Below, piece after piece: positions 32,944-42,860 of a stretch of 64,000 bases of DNA. Numbering within the stretch: the first letter of the stretch is position 1; every line of letters begins with the position of its first letter. The stretch is from Streptomyces sp. SDr-06 (GTDB lineage Bacteria; Actinomycetota; Actinomycetes; Streptomycetales; Streptomycetaceae): the NCBI RefSeq assembly GCF_003324565.1, contig NZ_QOLA01000008.1:186001-250000 (forward strand), read 5' to 3'. The position numbers and the translations under genes were made by a program. Below the pieces are notes generated by a model. That model was not told the origin of the DNA. It did not search any database and worked only from the letters and a program-made list of their open reading frames with translations.

Positions 32944-33078
32944 GAGTTGACCGCACCGTTGTGCATCGTACCTGCGGGAAGGCCCGCTGCCGAAGGGGGC
33001 GCGGAGGGAGCTCCGGTGGTGACCCAGGGTGAGCGAAATGCCCTGCGTGACGGGCTCGTTGAGGGGGAAAGGGCAGAA

Positions 33079-33142
33079 CGAAGCCCCCGATCACGGGGGA
33101 ACAACCGGGGGCTTCGCGTCCGCGGCGGCTTCGGAAAGCCGC
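33079..33142 (-). terminator. Double hairpin terminator after the uridine kinase-like gene
   Basis: Stem 1: CGAAGCCCCCG / CGGGGGCTTCG (33079-33116, perfect 11 bp, 16-nt loop). Stem 2: GCGGCT-TCGGAA-AGCCGC (33125-33142). Both lie downstream of the minus-strand kinase stop. Confidence 0.75.
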
Positions 33143-33218
33143 ACATTGAGAACGTAAGACCTGTATGGCCCCTGGGTCAAGCGGAGTTGAGGCACTGCGG
33201 GGGCTGTTTTGCGACTCT

Positions 33219-33869
33219 TCAGTGCGGTGGGGTGAGGTCGTCACGGTGCGTGAGCGGACGGGCTTCGCTGGGTGTCGAATCGGGTCCCGGGAGCCACTCG
33301 TATCCCTCCCGCACCTGGCGCACCAGGGCGTCGGCGAAGGGTCTCGACGGATCCTCGGCGAAATGACACATCTCCGCCGCCGTCCAGTCGTCCCAGAAAC
33401 CGGAGAGTCCGATTCCGTCGCGGCTCCGGCCCCGCGCCCAGGAGGCCTCGGCGTCCAGCTCCATCCAGACGAGCAGCGCCAGGCAAGAGCGCAGCTCCCG
33501 GCGCCCGGCGCCGACGCCCTCGATCAGGATCACGGGTGCGGGTTCCACGGAGCGCGCGGCTCCGAAGCGGCGCAGATTCCAGTCGTACGGCTCGTACCGG
33601 GCCCTCTCGCCGCGCGCGAGAGGGTCGAGCAGCTGTCGGCGGAGGCGGTCCGTCCAGCCGAAGAACTCCTCGTGCGTGGCCAGATCGTCCAGGTGCAGCA
33701 CCGGCGCCCCGCCCAGCGCCCGCGCGAGGCGGTCCGCGAAGGTGGACTTGCCGGAGCCCGCGTGCCCGTCCACCGCGACCAGCCGCACCGGCCCGCAGGA
33801 GGGGGGCAACCTCCTTGTCAGGGCTGCCAGTTCGGCCACGGCGGTGTCCGGGGGCGGTGTGCTGTCCAT
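33219..33869 (-). CDS. Uridine kinase-like P-loop protein
   Basis: 216-residue P-loop NTPase of the uridine/pantothenate kinase type. Walker A is VDGHAGSGKST, followed by LHLDDLATHEEFFGWTDRL and YEPYDWNLRRFG in the acceptor/lid regions and VILIEGVGAGRREL. Actinobacterial proteins of this form are annotated as uridine kinase, but the nucleoside specificity has not been shown. I start at ATG giving MDSTPPPD; the long upstream open stretch is low-complexity. It appears to be monocistronic and ends in a double hairpin. Confidence 0.82.
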   Translation of the reverse strand: MDSTPPPDTAVAELAALTRRLPPSCGPVRLVAVDGHAGSGKSTFADRLARALGGAPVLHLDDLATHEEFFGWTDRLRRQLLDPLARGERARYEPYDWNLRRFGAARSVEPAPVILIEGVGAGRRELRSCLALLVWMELDAEASWARGRSRDGIGLSGFWDDWTAAEMCHFAEDPSRPFADALVRQVREGYEWLPGPDSTPSEARPLTHRDDLTPPH

Positions 33870-34165
33870 GCGTCCTGCCTGGTGGTGCGGTGGGGGTGGC
33901 GGCGGCCCGCGCGCCCGGGAGGGAACGGGGGACGTCGACGGTACCCCGGCGTCCGGGAGCGCGGCGCGAGGGCGTGCCCGGCCCACCGCACGGGCCCCCG
34001 GGTCTCCTCGTCTTCGGCTCACGCCCAGGTCACGCCAGTGGTCGAGACCAATATTGGGGGCGGGACGCGTGCCGATTCACTGGCCGAAAGGGCCCTCGAC
34101 CCGCGATAGTTGGCCCGCTGTCGTGCACTCGCCGCCCCACCCGCACCCGACTGGGGGTCTTCACC
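33870..34165. other. 296-bp divergent region, kinase-like gene / C39-like peptidase
   Basis: Must hold promoters for both genes. It contains the DasR-like palindrome at 34037-34052 and a possible plus-strand -10 GATAGT (34105-34110). No gene seen. Confidence 0.5.
34037..34052. promoter_or_regulatory. DasR-like operator (dre) upstream of the C39-like peptidase
   Basis: AGTGGTCGAGACCAAT contains the perfect palindrome TGGTC-GA-GACCA and matches the published DasR consensus ACTGGTCTAGACCACT at 13 of 16 positions (14 if C/G is allowed at position 2). It lies 114 bp before the peptidase GTG. DasR represses chitin and GlcNAc genes until GlcN-6-P accumulates. Binding here is a prediction. Confidence 0.6.
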
Positions 34166-35551
34166 GTGACCAGCCCCACCCCGCGCAGAACCGTCCTCGC
34201 CGCGGCCGTCGCCCTCGCCGCGGGCGCCGCCGTGGCCGGATCCGCAGGACCCGCGTCCGCGTCCGGGAGGCCCGCGACCGCCTCCGGCGGCGCGGCCCGA
34301 CCCAAGCAGGGACAGCAGCTCGTGGACAACCAGGCCTGGACCTCGCACGCCCAGTGGCGTTCCGGCACCGCGGACGGCGTGCGCACCGAGGGGGGCCGCC
34401 GCCCCGGCATCGTCATCGGCCGCCCGGCCGGAACCACCTCGTACACCGACCCGCACACCAACAAGACGGCCACCTGGGAGTACGCGAGCTGGACCTCCCC
34501 GGTCCACCGGAGCGAGGTCCCCGCGACCGAGGCCGTCGCCCACTGGAACGCCCATACCCCGGCCGGCACCTGGCTCCAGGTCGAACTGCTCGGCACCTAC
34601 ACGGACGGCACCGCCACGCCGGCGTACGTCATGGGCCGCTGGACGGCGGGCGACGGCGACACCGACATCCGGCGGACCTCCGTGGACGGCCAGGGTGACG
34701 GCAGGAGCTCGATCTCGACGGACACCTTCGCCATCGACGCCCCGGCCGGGGGCCTGCGCCTGGCCTCCTACCAGCTGCGGGTCACGCTCTACCGGCTTCC
34801 GGGCAGCGGGCTCACACCGACGGTGTGGCGGGTCGGCGCGATGGCCTCCGACATCCCGGACCGCTTCACGGTGGACGCCTCGACCCCCGGGTTCGCGGGC
34901 GAGCTGGACGTGCCGAGCTACTCGCAGGAGATCCACAAGGGGCAGTACCCGCAGTACGACAACGGCGGCGAGGCCTGGTGCAGCCCCACCTCCTCGCAGA
35001 TGATCATCGAGCACTGGGGGCGGCGGCCGAGCCCGGCCGACCTCGCCTGGGTCGACCCGTCCTACGCGGACCCGCAGGTGTGCCAGGCCGCCCGGAGGAC
35101 CTACGACTACCAGTACGCGGGCTGCGGCAACTGGCCCTTCAACGCCGCGTACGCCGCCACGTACCGGGACATGAGCGCGGTCGTGACCCGGCTGCGGTCG
35201 CTGAACGACGTGGAGACGCTGGTCCGCGCGGGCATCCCGGCCATCACGTCCCAGTCCTTCCTGGCCTCCGAGCTGACCGGCGCGGGCTACGGCACCTCGG
35301 GGCACCTGATGACGGTGACCGGCTTCACCGACGGCGGCGACGTGATCGCCCACGACCCGGCGGCCCCCGACGACGCGGCCGTGCGCCGCGTCTACCGGCG
35401 CCGCGAGTTCGAGAACATCTGGCTGCGGACCAAGCGCCACAACGCCTCGGGCAAAGTGGTCTCGGGCACAGGGGGCGTCTGCTACCTGTACTGGCCCGCG
35501 TACCCGACGGCCAGGCAGCGCAAGGCCCTCGCGGCGGTCGGCATCCACTGA
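34166..35551 (+). CDS. Exported C39-like cysteine peptidase family protein, Tat signal
   Basis: 461-residue exported protein. The N-terminus MTSPTPRRTVLAAAVALAAG has twin Arg and an Ala-rich core with cleavage near ASASG, a Tat-type signal. Residues 45-260 form a beta-sandwich-like region (TWLQVELLGTYTDG, LRVTLYRLPG). The C-terminal peptidase_C39-like domain (about 250-450) shows the candidate Cys in GGEAWCSPTSSQM and His in GTSGHLMTVTGF, with VIAHDPAAPDD supplying the third residue. Protease activity is inferred; many relatives are uncharacterised. A DasR-like site upstream suggests expression with chitin utilisation. Confidence 0.82.
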   Translation: MTSPTPRRTVLAAAVALAAGAAVAGSAGPASASGRPATASGGAARPKQGQQLVDNQAWTSHAQWRSGTADGVRTEGGRRPGIVIGRPAGTTSYTDPHTNKTATWEYASWTSPVHRSEVPATEAVAHWNAHTPAGTWLQVELLGTYTDGTATPAYVMGRWTAGDGDTDIRRTSVDGQGDGRSSISTDTFAIDAPAGGLRLASYQLRVTLYRLPGSGLTPTVWRVGAMASDIPDRFTVDASTPGFAGELDVPSYSQEIHKGQYPQYDNGGEAWCSPTSSQMIIEHWGRRPSPADLAWVDPSYADPQVCQAARRTYDYQYAGCGNWPFNAAYAATYRDMSAVVTRLRSLNDVETLVRAGIPAITSQSFLASELTGAGYGTSGHLMTVTGFTDGGDVIAHDPAAPDDAAVRRVYRRREFENIWLRTKRHNASGKVVSGTGGVCYLYWPAYPTARQRKALAAVGIH

Positions 35552-35554
35552 GCG

Positions 35555-35573
35555 GCCCCCGGCGCCCCGGGGC
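35555..35573 (+). terminator. Hairpin after the C39-like peptidase gene
   Basis: GCCCC-C-GG pairs with CCGGGGC across a 4-nt loop, with one bulged base, a few bases beyond the stop. A plausible weak terminator. Confidence 0.45.
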
Positions 35574-35669
35574 AGTGACGAACGTCTCTACCCCCAGGGC
35601 GCGGTCCGCTGGCACTGTGGACAGGTCACCGGGGGGACCGCGCACCGCCACACGACCGAGTGAGTTCCC

Positions 35670-35834
35670 ATGACCCTGCCTGCCACCACCGTCGACGACC
35701 CCCGCGCGCTGGCCGAGCTCCGCGCCCGTACCGGCGGCCCCAAGGACACCGGCCCCCAGATCCTGGAGCACGTCCTCGGCTGGACCCTCGTGGTGGTCCT
35801 GGCGATGCTGGTCACGCAGTCCGGCCTGCTGTAA
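35670..35834 (+). CDS. Small membrane protein, 54 residues
   Basis: A short open frame from ATG to TAA, MTLPATTVDDPRALAEL and on, with a single C-terminal transmembrane helix (about 37-52, WTLVVVLAMLVTQSGLL). The hydrophilic first half and clean hydrophobic end give it a real-protein look, and it exactly fills the gap between two genes, its TAA abutting the stop of the convergent membrane protein. Codon third positions are GC-rich as in neighbours. No family recognised; the RBS is weak. Confidence 0.6.
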   Translation: MTLPATTVDDPRALAELRARTGGPKDTGPQILEHVLGWTLVVVLAMLVTQSGLL

Positions 35835-36716
35835 CTAGGACGCCGGTGCCAGGTCGAGGTCGGCCTTCCAGTGCCGTTCCGGGATGCCGACCAGACCGTA
35901 GAGCAGCCGCACCGGTGAGCGCCGGGCCAGCAGGACGGCGCCCGCCGCCGCGGCGAAGACGACGAGTCCCACCGGCCACCCCGCCAGGCGCACGAGCAGG
36001 CTCGCGGCGACGGCGCCGATGAACGGCAGCCCGTAGACCCCGGCCGCCGCGATCGCCACCGCGAGCACCCGGGCCACCTTGCGGTCCTCGTCCGCGCCCG
36101 GCAGTTCCCAGCCCTCCATCAGCCAGCCGATCTCGGTGATCAGCAGGGTGCCGATCACCGCGGCCCCGAGGATCAGCAGCGCGAGGAACGTGCCGGACGT
36201 GAGGAAGCGCAGCAGGTCGTTGACCACGCTGTCCTTCGGCCACTCCCGCAGCGCCGCCTGGCTGGTGGTGAGCAGGCGGCGGTAGCCGGTGCCGTCCCAG
36301 CCGTGCACGAGCATCCCGAACAGCAGGAAGTGCCCGCCCACGCTCTGCAGATAGGCCCAGTAGCCCGCGCCCACGAGCACGAGCCACTGCGCCACGAGGA
36401 AGCCGAGCAGCGCGGCCACCACGGTGCCGCCCGCGTAGCAGAGCACGAACCCGGCCCAGATCCCATGGTGGTCCCGGGCCACCTGCATGGTCGCCCACGA
36501 CGGGTTCTGCCACATCATGAACAGTCCGGTGGGCACCAGGAGCACGGCCGCGAACAGCACGGTCAGCAGGAGGTACGGGTTGGCGGCGCGGCTGCGGGTG
36601 CGCATCCCTTCCTCGTGCACCGAGCGCTGCCACCACTGGAGCTGGCGGGCCGCCGAGACGGCGAGGACCGCTCCGGTCGCGTACGCCCAGAAGAGGGCGG
36701 CCTGGATCTGGATCAC
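35835..36716 (-). CDS. Integral membrane protein of unknown function
   Basis: 293-residue protein with about seven hydrophobic segments, including LLLTVLFAAVLLVPTGLFMMW, AGFVLCYAGGTVVAALLGFLVAQWLVLVGAGYWAY and TFLALLILGAAVIGTLLITEIGWL. No domain I recognise. It starts with GTG overlapping the DUF6114 stop (GTGA) and is therefore the last gene of a translationally coupled three-gene operon. Conserved gene neighbourhood suggests a cell envelope role, but there is no direct evidence. Confidence 0.75.
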   Translation of the reverse strand: MIQIQAALFWAYATGAVLAVSAARQLQWWQRSVHEEGMRTRSRAANPYLLLTVLFAAVLLVPTGLFMMWQNPSWATMQVARDHHGIWAGFVLCYAGGTVVAALLGFLVAQWLVLVGAGYWAYLQSVGGHFLLFGMLVHGWDGTGYRRLLTTSQAALREWPKDSVVNDLLRFLTSGTFLALLILGAAVIGTLLITEIGWLMEGWELPGADEDRKVARVLAVAIAAAGVYGLPFIGAVAASLLVRLAGWPVGLVVFAAAAGAVLLARRSPVRLLYGLVGIPERHWKADLDLAPAS

Positions 36717-37903
36717 GATGCCCCCAGCGTCAGTCCGTTCGCGACGATCGAGTCCGAGGTGACCAGGGCCTGCTCGGCCGTCACGGCGGTCATGAAGACG
36801 AACGGCGGGACGACCGGCGGCACCGGCAGGGTGTTGGGATCGAAGGTGAGGCAGAGCAGCCCTTCGAGGCAGCCGCTGAACTTGGTGAGGTAGAGCGTCA
36901 CATTTCCCTTGAGGTCCAACGAGCTTGCAGCCAGGGCGAGTTCGTCGTGGCCGTCGCGCGTGTGGAGGCGGTAGTCGGTGAGCGAGGCCGAGGCCATCCG
37001 CAGGATCATGACCTTGAGGGGGCCGTGTGCGGAGGGCACGGTGGTCACCCCCGCGAGCAGGAAGCCGTCGGGCGAGAACCGGGTGGTGGTGACGGTCGGC
37101 GGCACCGCCGGGGCGGTCACCGCCCCCGGCCGGGGCGCCTGCTCGACCCGGTGCCCGCCGAGCGTGAGCAGCAGGGCGACCGGAAGCGCCGCGGCCAGGG
37201 GGCGCTGGGTGCGCACCCGGGGCACCCGCCGCTCCTCCTCCCTCGGTGTCCAGCCGAAGCCCATCGCGCTGCCCGTGATGCCCAGGGCCATCCCCACCAG
37301 GAAGCCGCCGAGGTTGGTGGCGGCGAAGGAGAGCACCGACAGGATCAGGGCGTTGACGGACACGTACTGCCGGGTGTGCGGCAGGAACCAGAGGAAGAGC
37401 CCGGCCGCGACGAGGGCGAGTCCGATGCCGATCGCCGCGATCCCGCCGAGCCCGAGGCTGACCAGAATGGTCAGCGGGGACAGCGGCACCACGAGCAGTT
37501 CGAGACCGCCGAGGACGAGGTAGAGCCCCGCCCAGAACGGCCGCGTGCGCCGCCAGCCCCGGAACGCGCGCCGGGCCTCGGGCAGCACAAGCCGCTCGTC
37601 GAGGGCCGGGAACCGGACGGGTCGCGGGCCCTCACCGGGGGCCGGCCCGCCCCATGAGGCGGCCCTTGGTTCGCCGGCGCGGGGCCCCGTCCCCTCACTG
37701 GCGCGGGGCCCCGCGCCCTGGCCGGTCCGCGCGCCGGCAACGGGCCCGGCGAGTGGACCGACAGTGTGGCCGGGGGCCGCGGCCCCCGGCCGGAAGCGCT
37801 CGCTCGCCCGCGGATCGCCCTGCACCCGCACGGACGGTCGCGGAGCCGGCGCGGTCCAGCCGGCGCGCGGCGGCCTGAGCAGCCCCAGGCGTCTCAGAAG
37901 CAC
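36713..37903 (-). CDS. DUF6114-type membrane protein with low-complexity N-terminus
   Basis: 396 residues. Residues 1-95 are Pro/Gly/Ala/Arg-rich and repetitive (RASEGTGPRAGEPRAA, PGEGPRPVRF). Residues 110-230 form a four-helix membrane domain of the DUF6114 kind (RRTRPFWAGLYLVLGGLELLVV, LSLGLGGIAAIGIGLALVAAGLFLWF). The C-terminal 160 residues lie outside the membrane and include a Cys pair (FSGCLEGLLCLTF). The GTG start overlaps the DUF6230 stop by 10 bp. Always paired with DUF6230 proteins in my experience of these genomes; function unknown. A later start removing the low-complexity part is possible. Confidence 0.72.
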   Translation of the reverse strand: MLLRRLGLLRPPRAGWTAPAPRPSVRVQGDPRASERFRPGAAAPGHTVGPLAGPVAGARTGQGAGPRASEGTGPRAGEPRAASWGGPAPGEGPRPVRFPALDERLVLPEARRAFRGWRRTRPFWAGLYLVLGGLELLVVPLSPLTILVSLGLGGIAAIGIGLALVAAGLFLWFLPHTRQYVSVNALILSVLSFAATNLGGFLVGMALGITGSAMGFGWTPREEERRVPRVRTQRPLAAALPVALLLTLGGHRVEQAPRPGAVTAPAVPPTVTTTRFSPDGFLLAGVTTVPSAHGPLKVMILRMASASLTDYRLHTRDGHDELALAASSLDLKGNVTLYLTKFSGCLEGLLCLTFDPNTLPVPPVVPPFVFMTAVTAEQALVTSDSIVANGLTLGAS

Positions 37904-38508
37904 TTCTTGCCGCCGATGCTCACATCGACCTTCATCCCCTTCAGCCGGAAGTTGCCGCCGGTCGCCGACCAGGCGTGCGACTTCACGCCGGCCACCTCGA
38001 TGTTCCCGGCCTGCAGCCCGAACTTGCCCGCCTCGCCCTGAACTCGCTTGACGGCGTCGAGCGTCGAGGCGTCCCGGCCGATCTGGGCGGTGCCGAATTG
38101 CGCGTCGCCGACCAGGTCCTCGCCGTCGATGACCAGGTTGCTGGCCGTCACCTCGCCCGCGTCGCCGCCTGCCGTCAGCTTGAACACCACGGTGCCGACC
38201 GGGGTGGCCACCTCGGCGGACTGGCAGATGTCGCTGAGCCGGGCGTCACCGATGCCGAGCAGCGCCACCGGGTGGCCCTTCCCGTCCACCGACTTGTCGG
38301 TCTGCACGTACGAGGAGAGCCCCGAGCTGGTCAGCTTCCCCGACGCGACCTGGAAGCTGGTGCCGGAGACCGCGAAGGACGCGGCCAGCGCGCCCTCGGC
38401 CATCACATTGGCCATGATCCCTACGGCGACGATCGCCGGCAGGGCGACGACCGCGGTCTTCTTCCAGGCGGTTCTGCCTTCGGCCAACGGCCGCTTGGCT
38501 GCGCTCAC
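37894..38508 (-). CDS. DUF6230 family exported/membrane-anchored protein
   Basis: 204-residue protein with one N-terminal membrane helix (about 13-35, KKTAVVALPAIVAVGIMANVMAEGALAASF), then a beta-rich body: FAVSGTSFQVASGKLTSSGLSSYVQ and GNIEVAGVKSHAWSATGGNFRLKGMKVDVSIGGKKCF. The repeated short strands suggest a beta-solenoid or jelly-roll outside the cell. GTG start with GGGAGGA. First gene of the DUF6230-DUF6114-membrane operon, divergent from a TetR regulator likely to control it. Confidence 0.8.
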   Translation of the reverse strand: MSAAKRPLAEGRTAWKKTAVVALPAIVAVGIMANVMAEGALAASFAVSGTSFQVASGKLTSSGLSSYVQTDKSVDGKGHPVALLGIGDARLSDICQSAEVATPVGTVVFKLTAGGDAGEVTASNLVIDGEDLVGDAQFGTAQIGRDASTLDAVKRVQGEAGKFGLQAGNIEVAGVKSHAWSATGGNFRLKGMKVDVSIGGKKCF

Positions 38509-38619
38509 TTGATCCTCCCGTACGATCCGTCGAACCCGCGAAAGCCGGTGCAGGGGGAGTGCGAATGCAGGTCTGCCATACTGCGGGCATCCTGTGGCAG
38601 TTGGAGAGTAGGGCCGAAT

Positions 38620-39249
38620 TTGAATAATAGTCAACAGCGCGGAACGACCGTAAAATCCCAGGTCCGTCGCTCCGAACTCATCGCAACCGGCCGGAAGTTG
38701 TTCGCCGACACCTCCTACGACGCCCTGTCGATGGACGACATCGCCCAGCACGCCGGGGTCGCCAAGGGGTTGATCTACTACTACTTCAAGTCCAAACGGG
38801 GCTACTACCTGGCCATAGTCGAGGACTCCGTGGCGGACCTGGTGTCGCGCGCCGCGAGCGACACCGACCTGCCCCGCGCCGAACGGGTCCACCGCACCAT
38901 CGACGGCTACCTCCGGTACGCCGAGCACCATCAGGCGGCCTACCGGACGATCGTCAGCGGCGGTGTCGGCTTCGACACCCAGGTGCAGGCCATCCGGGAC
39001 GCGGTGCGCGAGGAGTTGATAGCGACCATCGCCGAGGGCGCCTACGGCCGTCGCGCGATACCCGCCCTGGCCCGGCTCGCCCTGGTCGGCTGGCTGGGCA
39101 CCGTGGAGAGCGTCACGCTCGACTGGCTGGGATCCCTGGAGCCGCCGCGCGACACGGTGCGCGAGCTGCTGGTGCGGATGCTGCGCCACACGCTGGACAC
39201 CATCGAGGAGTTCGACCCGTCCTGTCCGGCCCCGGAGCCGTCCGCCTAG
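38620..39249 (+). CDS. TetR family transcriptional regulator, rare TTG start
   Basis: 209-residue repressor-type protein. N-terminal HTH: RRSELIATGRKLFADTSYDALSMDDIAQHAGVAKGLIYYYFKSKRGYYLAIVE (about 16-70, shown in two parts of the classic TetR motif). The C-terminal ligand domain (about 80-200) is helical. No ATG or GTG lies between the upstream stop and the HTH; the best start is TTG in an AT-rich patch (TTTGAATAATAG), preceded by GTAGGG. Rare start use would keep levels low. It is divergent from the DUF6230 operon with 111 bp between. Confidence 0.85.
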   Translation: MNNSQQRGTTVKSQVRRSELIATGRKLFADTSYDALSMDDIAQHAGVAKGLIYYYFKSKRGYYLAIVEDSVADLVSRAASDTDLPRAERVHRTIDGYLRYAEHHQAAYRTIVSGGVGFDTQVQAIRDAVREELIATIAEGAYGRRAIPALARLALVGWLGTVESVTLDWLGSLEPPRDTVRELLVRMLRHTLDTIEEFDPSCPAPEPSA

Positions 39250-39263
39250 GCCGGGGCATGCCG

Positions 39264-39295
39264 CAGGGGCGGCCGGCGACCGCCGACCGCCCCTG
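39264..39295. terminator. Bidirectional terminator, TetR / chitinase
   Basis: CAGGGGCGG and CCGCCCCTG form a 9-bp perfect stem with a 14-nt loop between the two convergent stops. Confidence 0.75.
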
Positions 39296-39309
39296 GCCCA
39301 AGTGCCGTG

Positions 39310-40554
<1,245 letters not shown>

Positions 40555-40910
40555 CGTGATCTCCTCGTGGGGAAGGGGAGAGTGGGGCCGGGCACGACTG
40601 CTTTGACATGAACGCACAAAGTCGCTGAAGGGAACGCTAGAAGGACTAGACCAGTGCGGTCAATGGTGCGCCCGCTTCCGCGGCGCTGGATTCCGGCGCG
40701 CGCTGCCGCCGGGAGCCCGGTGGAAATCGTGATCTTGGGGCCAGTGACGCGACGCGTCCGATCGGGCATACTCACAGCGCCACGGCCGCCCGCCTGCTAC
40801 TTCCGTGACCCGGAGGGGAAGGTAACGGCCGTAGAGCAGAGTCACCGGCGGCGCCGCCACACCCTGCGCGTGCGTCCGTCGAAGCGCCCGACAGGGAGGA
40901 GAGCGCCGCC
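40555..40910. other. 356-bp divergent region, chitinase / acyl-CoA dehydrogenase
   Basis: Contains the chitinase promoter with its DasR-like box and, on the other strand, a possible -35/-10 pair TGACGC (40745-40750) and CATACT (40767-40772) 16 bp apart for the dehydrogenase. No gene seen. Confidence 0.5.
40642..40663 (-). promoter_or_regulatory. Chitinase promoter with DasR-like box
   Basis: Minus strand: -35 TTGACC (40663-40658) directly followed by GCACTGGTCTAGTCCT. The 12-mer TGGTCTAGTCCT (40653-40642) is identical to that of the other chitinase, as is the block AGGACTAGACCAGTGC. Only one full repeat is present here. Confidence 0.8.
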
Positions 40911-42083
40911 ATGCCCGACCGTGCCCCACAGCCGGTGGAACGACAGCTGCCCACCGAAGAGGCCCGGGACCTTGTCGCGCTGGTGCGCGACATCGTCCAG
41001 CGGGAGATCGCGCCTCGGGCCGCCGAGCAGGAGGACGCCGGGCACTTCCCGCGCGAGATCTTCACCCTGCTCTCCGAATCCGGCCTTCTCGGGCTCCCGT
41101 ACGACTCCGAGTTCGGCGGCGGCGACCAGCCCTACGAGGTCTACCTCCAGGTGCTCGAAGAGCTCGCCTCGGCCCGCCTCACGGTCGGCCTCGGCGTGAG
41201 CGTCCACTCGCTCGCCTGCCACGCGCTGGCGGGCTACGGCACCAAGGAGCAGCAGTCCGAGCACCTGCCCGCCATGCTCGGCGGCGGTCTGCTCGGCGCG
41301 TACTGCCTCTCCGAGCCCTCCTCGGGATCCGACGCCGCCTCGCTGCGCACCAAGGCCGTGCGGGACGGGGCCGACTGGATCATCACCGGCACCAAGGCCT
41401 GGATCACCCATGGCGGGATCGCCGACTTCTACACCGTGCTGGCCCGCACCGGCGGCGAAGGCGCCCGGGGCATCACGGCCTTCCTCGTCCCGGGCGACGC
41501 CGAGGGGCTGAGCGCGGCCGCGCCCGAGAAGAAGATGGGCATGAAGGGCTCGCCCACCGCCCAGCTCCACTTCGACGGCGTACGCGTCCCCGACGCCCGC
41601 CGCGTCGGCGAGGAGGGCCAGGGCTTCGCGATCGCGCTCTCCGCGCTCGACTCGGGGCGCCTCGGCATCGCGGCCTGCGCGATCGGCGTCGCCCAGGCCG
41701 CCCTCGACGAGGCCCTCGCGTACGCCACCGGTCGCGAGCAGTTCGGCCGTCCCATCGCCGACTTCCAGGGCCTGCGCTTCATGCTCGCCGACATGGCGAC
41801 CCAGATCGAGGCGGGCCGCGCGCTGTACCTGGCCGCCGCCCGGCTCCGCGACGCGGGCCGCCCCTTCTCCCGCCAGGCCGCGATGGCCAAGCTGTTCTGC
41901 ACGGACGCCGCGATGAAGGTGACCACGGACGCCGTCCAGGTTCTGGGGGGTTACGGCTACACGGCCGACTTCCCCGTCGAGCGATTCATGCGCGAGGCGA
42001 AGGTCCTTCAGATCGTCGAGGGCACCAACCAGATCCAGCGCATGGTCATCGCCCGCCACCTCGCTGGTCCGGAGACCCGCTGA
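40911..42083 (+). CDS. Acyl-CoA dehydrogenase
   Basis: 390-residue FAD enzyme that introduces an alpha-beta double bond into acyl-CoA. Helical N-domain to about 130; middle beta-domain with AYCLSEPSSGSDAASLRT (FAD/substrate contacts) and WITHGGIADFYTV; C-terminal helices with YATGREQFGRPIADFQGLRFMLADM. The catalytic Glu lies in QIVEGTNQIQR near residue 370, the short/branched-chain SCAD-type position. Chain-length specificity cannot be set. GTG/ATG choice: the ATG follows GGAGGAG. Ends before a hairpin and a repeat tract. Confidence 0.92.
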   Translation: MPDRAPQPVERQLPTEEARDLVALVRDIVQREIAPRAAEQEDAGHFPREIFTLLSESGLLGLPYDSEFGGGDQPYEVYLQVLEELASARLTVGLGVSVHSLACHALAGYGTKEQQSEHLPAMLGGGLLGAYCLSEPSSGSDAASLRTKAVRDGADWIITGTKAWITHGGIADFYTVLARTGGEGARGITAFLVPGDAEGLSAAAPEKKMGMKGSPTAQLHFDGVRVPDARRVGEEGQGFAIALSALDSGRLGIAACAIGVAQAALDEALAYATGREQFGRPIADFQGLRFMLADMATQIEAGRALYLAAARLRDAGRPFSRQAAMAKLFCTDAAMKVTTDAVQVLGGYGYTADFPVERFMREAKVLQIVEGTNQIQRMVIARHLAGPETR

Positions 42084-42098
42084 CCCCTGCCGCGCCGC

Positions 42099-42117
42099 GC
42101 CCCGGCCACACCGGGGC
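42099..42117 (+). terminator. Terminator of the acyl-CoA dehydrogenase gene
   Basis: GCCCCGG-CCACA-CCGGGGC, 7-bp perfect stem 16 bp after the stop. Confidence 0.6.
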
Positions 42118-42579
42118 CGCCGCGAGCCGGGCCCACTCCTGGTCCCGGTGGCCCGGGAGGGTCCGCCCACTACTGGCCCAATGGTGGAGCAGGGCCTGGT
42201 AGATGGGCGCGTCAGCGTGGTGCAGAACCGATTCTTCTGTGGTGGAGGCGGGGGTGGGCGGCGCGAGTCGGCGCCGTCCTCGGCCGGGTGCGGTCGAATA
42301 GAGCAAACTCATAGCTTGGCCAACGCGACCCGCCGCGCGGGGGTCACCCCCGGGGGGATTCGGCCCTACGTCCGAACCCTGCCCGCCCCAGGCGCCGCCC
42401 TTCGCGCCTCCAGCCCCCTTCGCCTGGCACCGCTGCGGGTCGCCCGCCTCGGGTGACTCAGGCCCCCCTCGCGTTAACTCCCGCCTCCCTGCGGCCTGTT
42501 CGCGCTCCGAACCCTGAGGTGGCTCCACGCGGTTCCCGTGCCTCTTGGCCCGTTGGGGTGCAGGTACGTGGCGGTGTGG

Positions 42580-42860
42580 CCCCTGGGCCCGGTGTGTCGT
42601 CGGCTTTCGGCCGTGCGGGGTTGTTCGCGCAGTTCCCCGCGCCCCTGAGGGGGTTGGTGTGGGGGTGTGGTTGTGCCGACCCGGGTCCGGTGTGTTGTCG
42701 GCTTTCGGCTGTGTGGGGTTGCTCGCGCAGTTCCTCGCGCCCCTGGGGGGTGTGGCTTGGAGGGGGTGTGGTTGTGCGGCCCCCGGGCTCGGTGTGTTGT
42801 CGGCTTTCGGCCGTCGGCGGCTGTTCGCGCAGTTCCTCGCGCCCCTGGGGGTGTTGGTGT
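42580..42860 (+). repeat. Three tandem copies of a ~100-bp intergenic repeat
   Basis: The unit CGGCTTTCGG begins at 42601, 42699 and 42801 (periods 98 and 102). Each unit contains TCGCGCAGTTCC[CT]CGCGCCCCTG about 25 bp later. The latter motif is a common Streptomyces intergenic element, here amplified in tandem. Units diverge in between by G/T-rich insertions. Confidence 0.85.

Larger units (their letters stand above)
32885..33218. other. 334-bp intergenic region upstream of the AAA gene
   Basis: Contains the inverted repeat at 32916-32943, a possible minus-strand -10 TACGAT (32973-32968), and, on its far side, two hairpins that terminate the kinase-like gene. No additional gene is evident. 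Confidence 0.55.

Noticed and set aside
33870..34022. Longer N-terminus of the uridine kinase-like protein
   Set aside because: Adds 51 Arg/Pro-rich residues unlike family members; the ATG giving MDSTPPPD is preferred.
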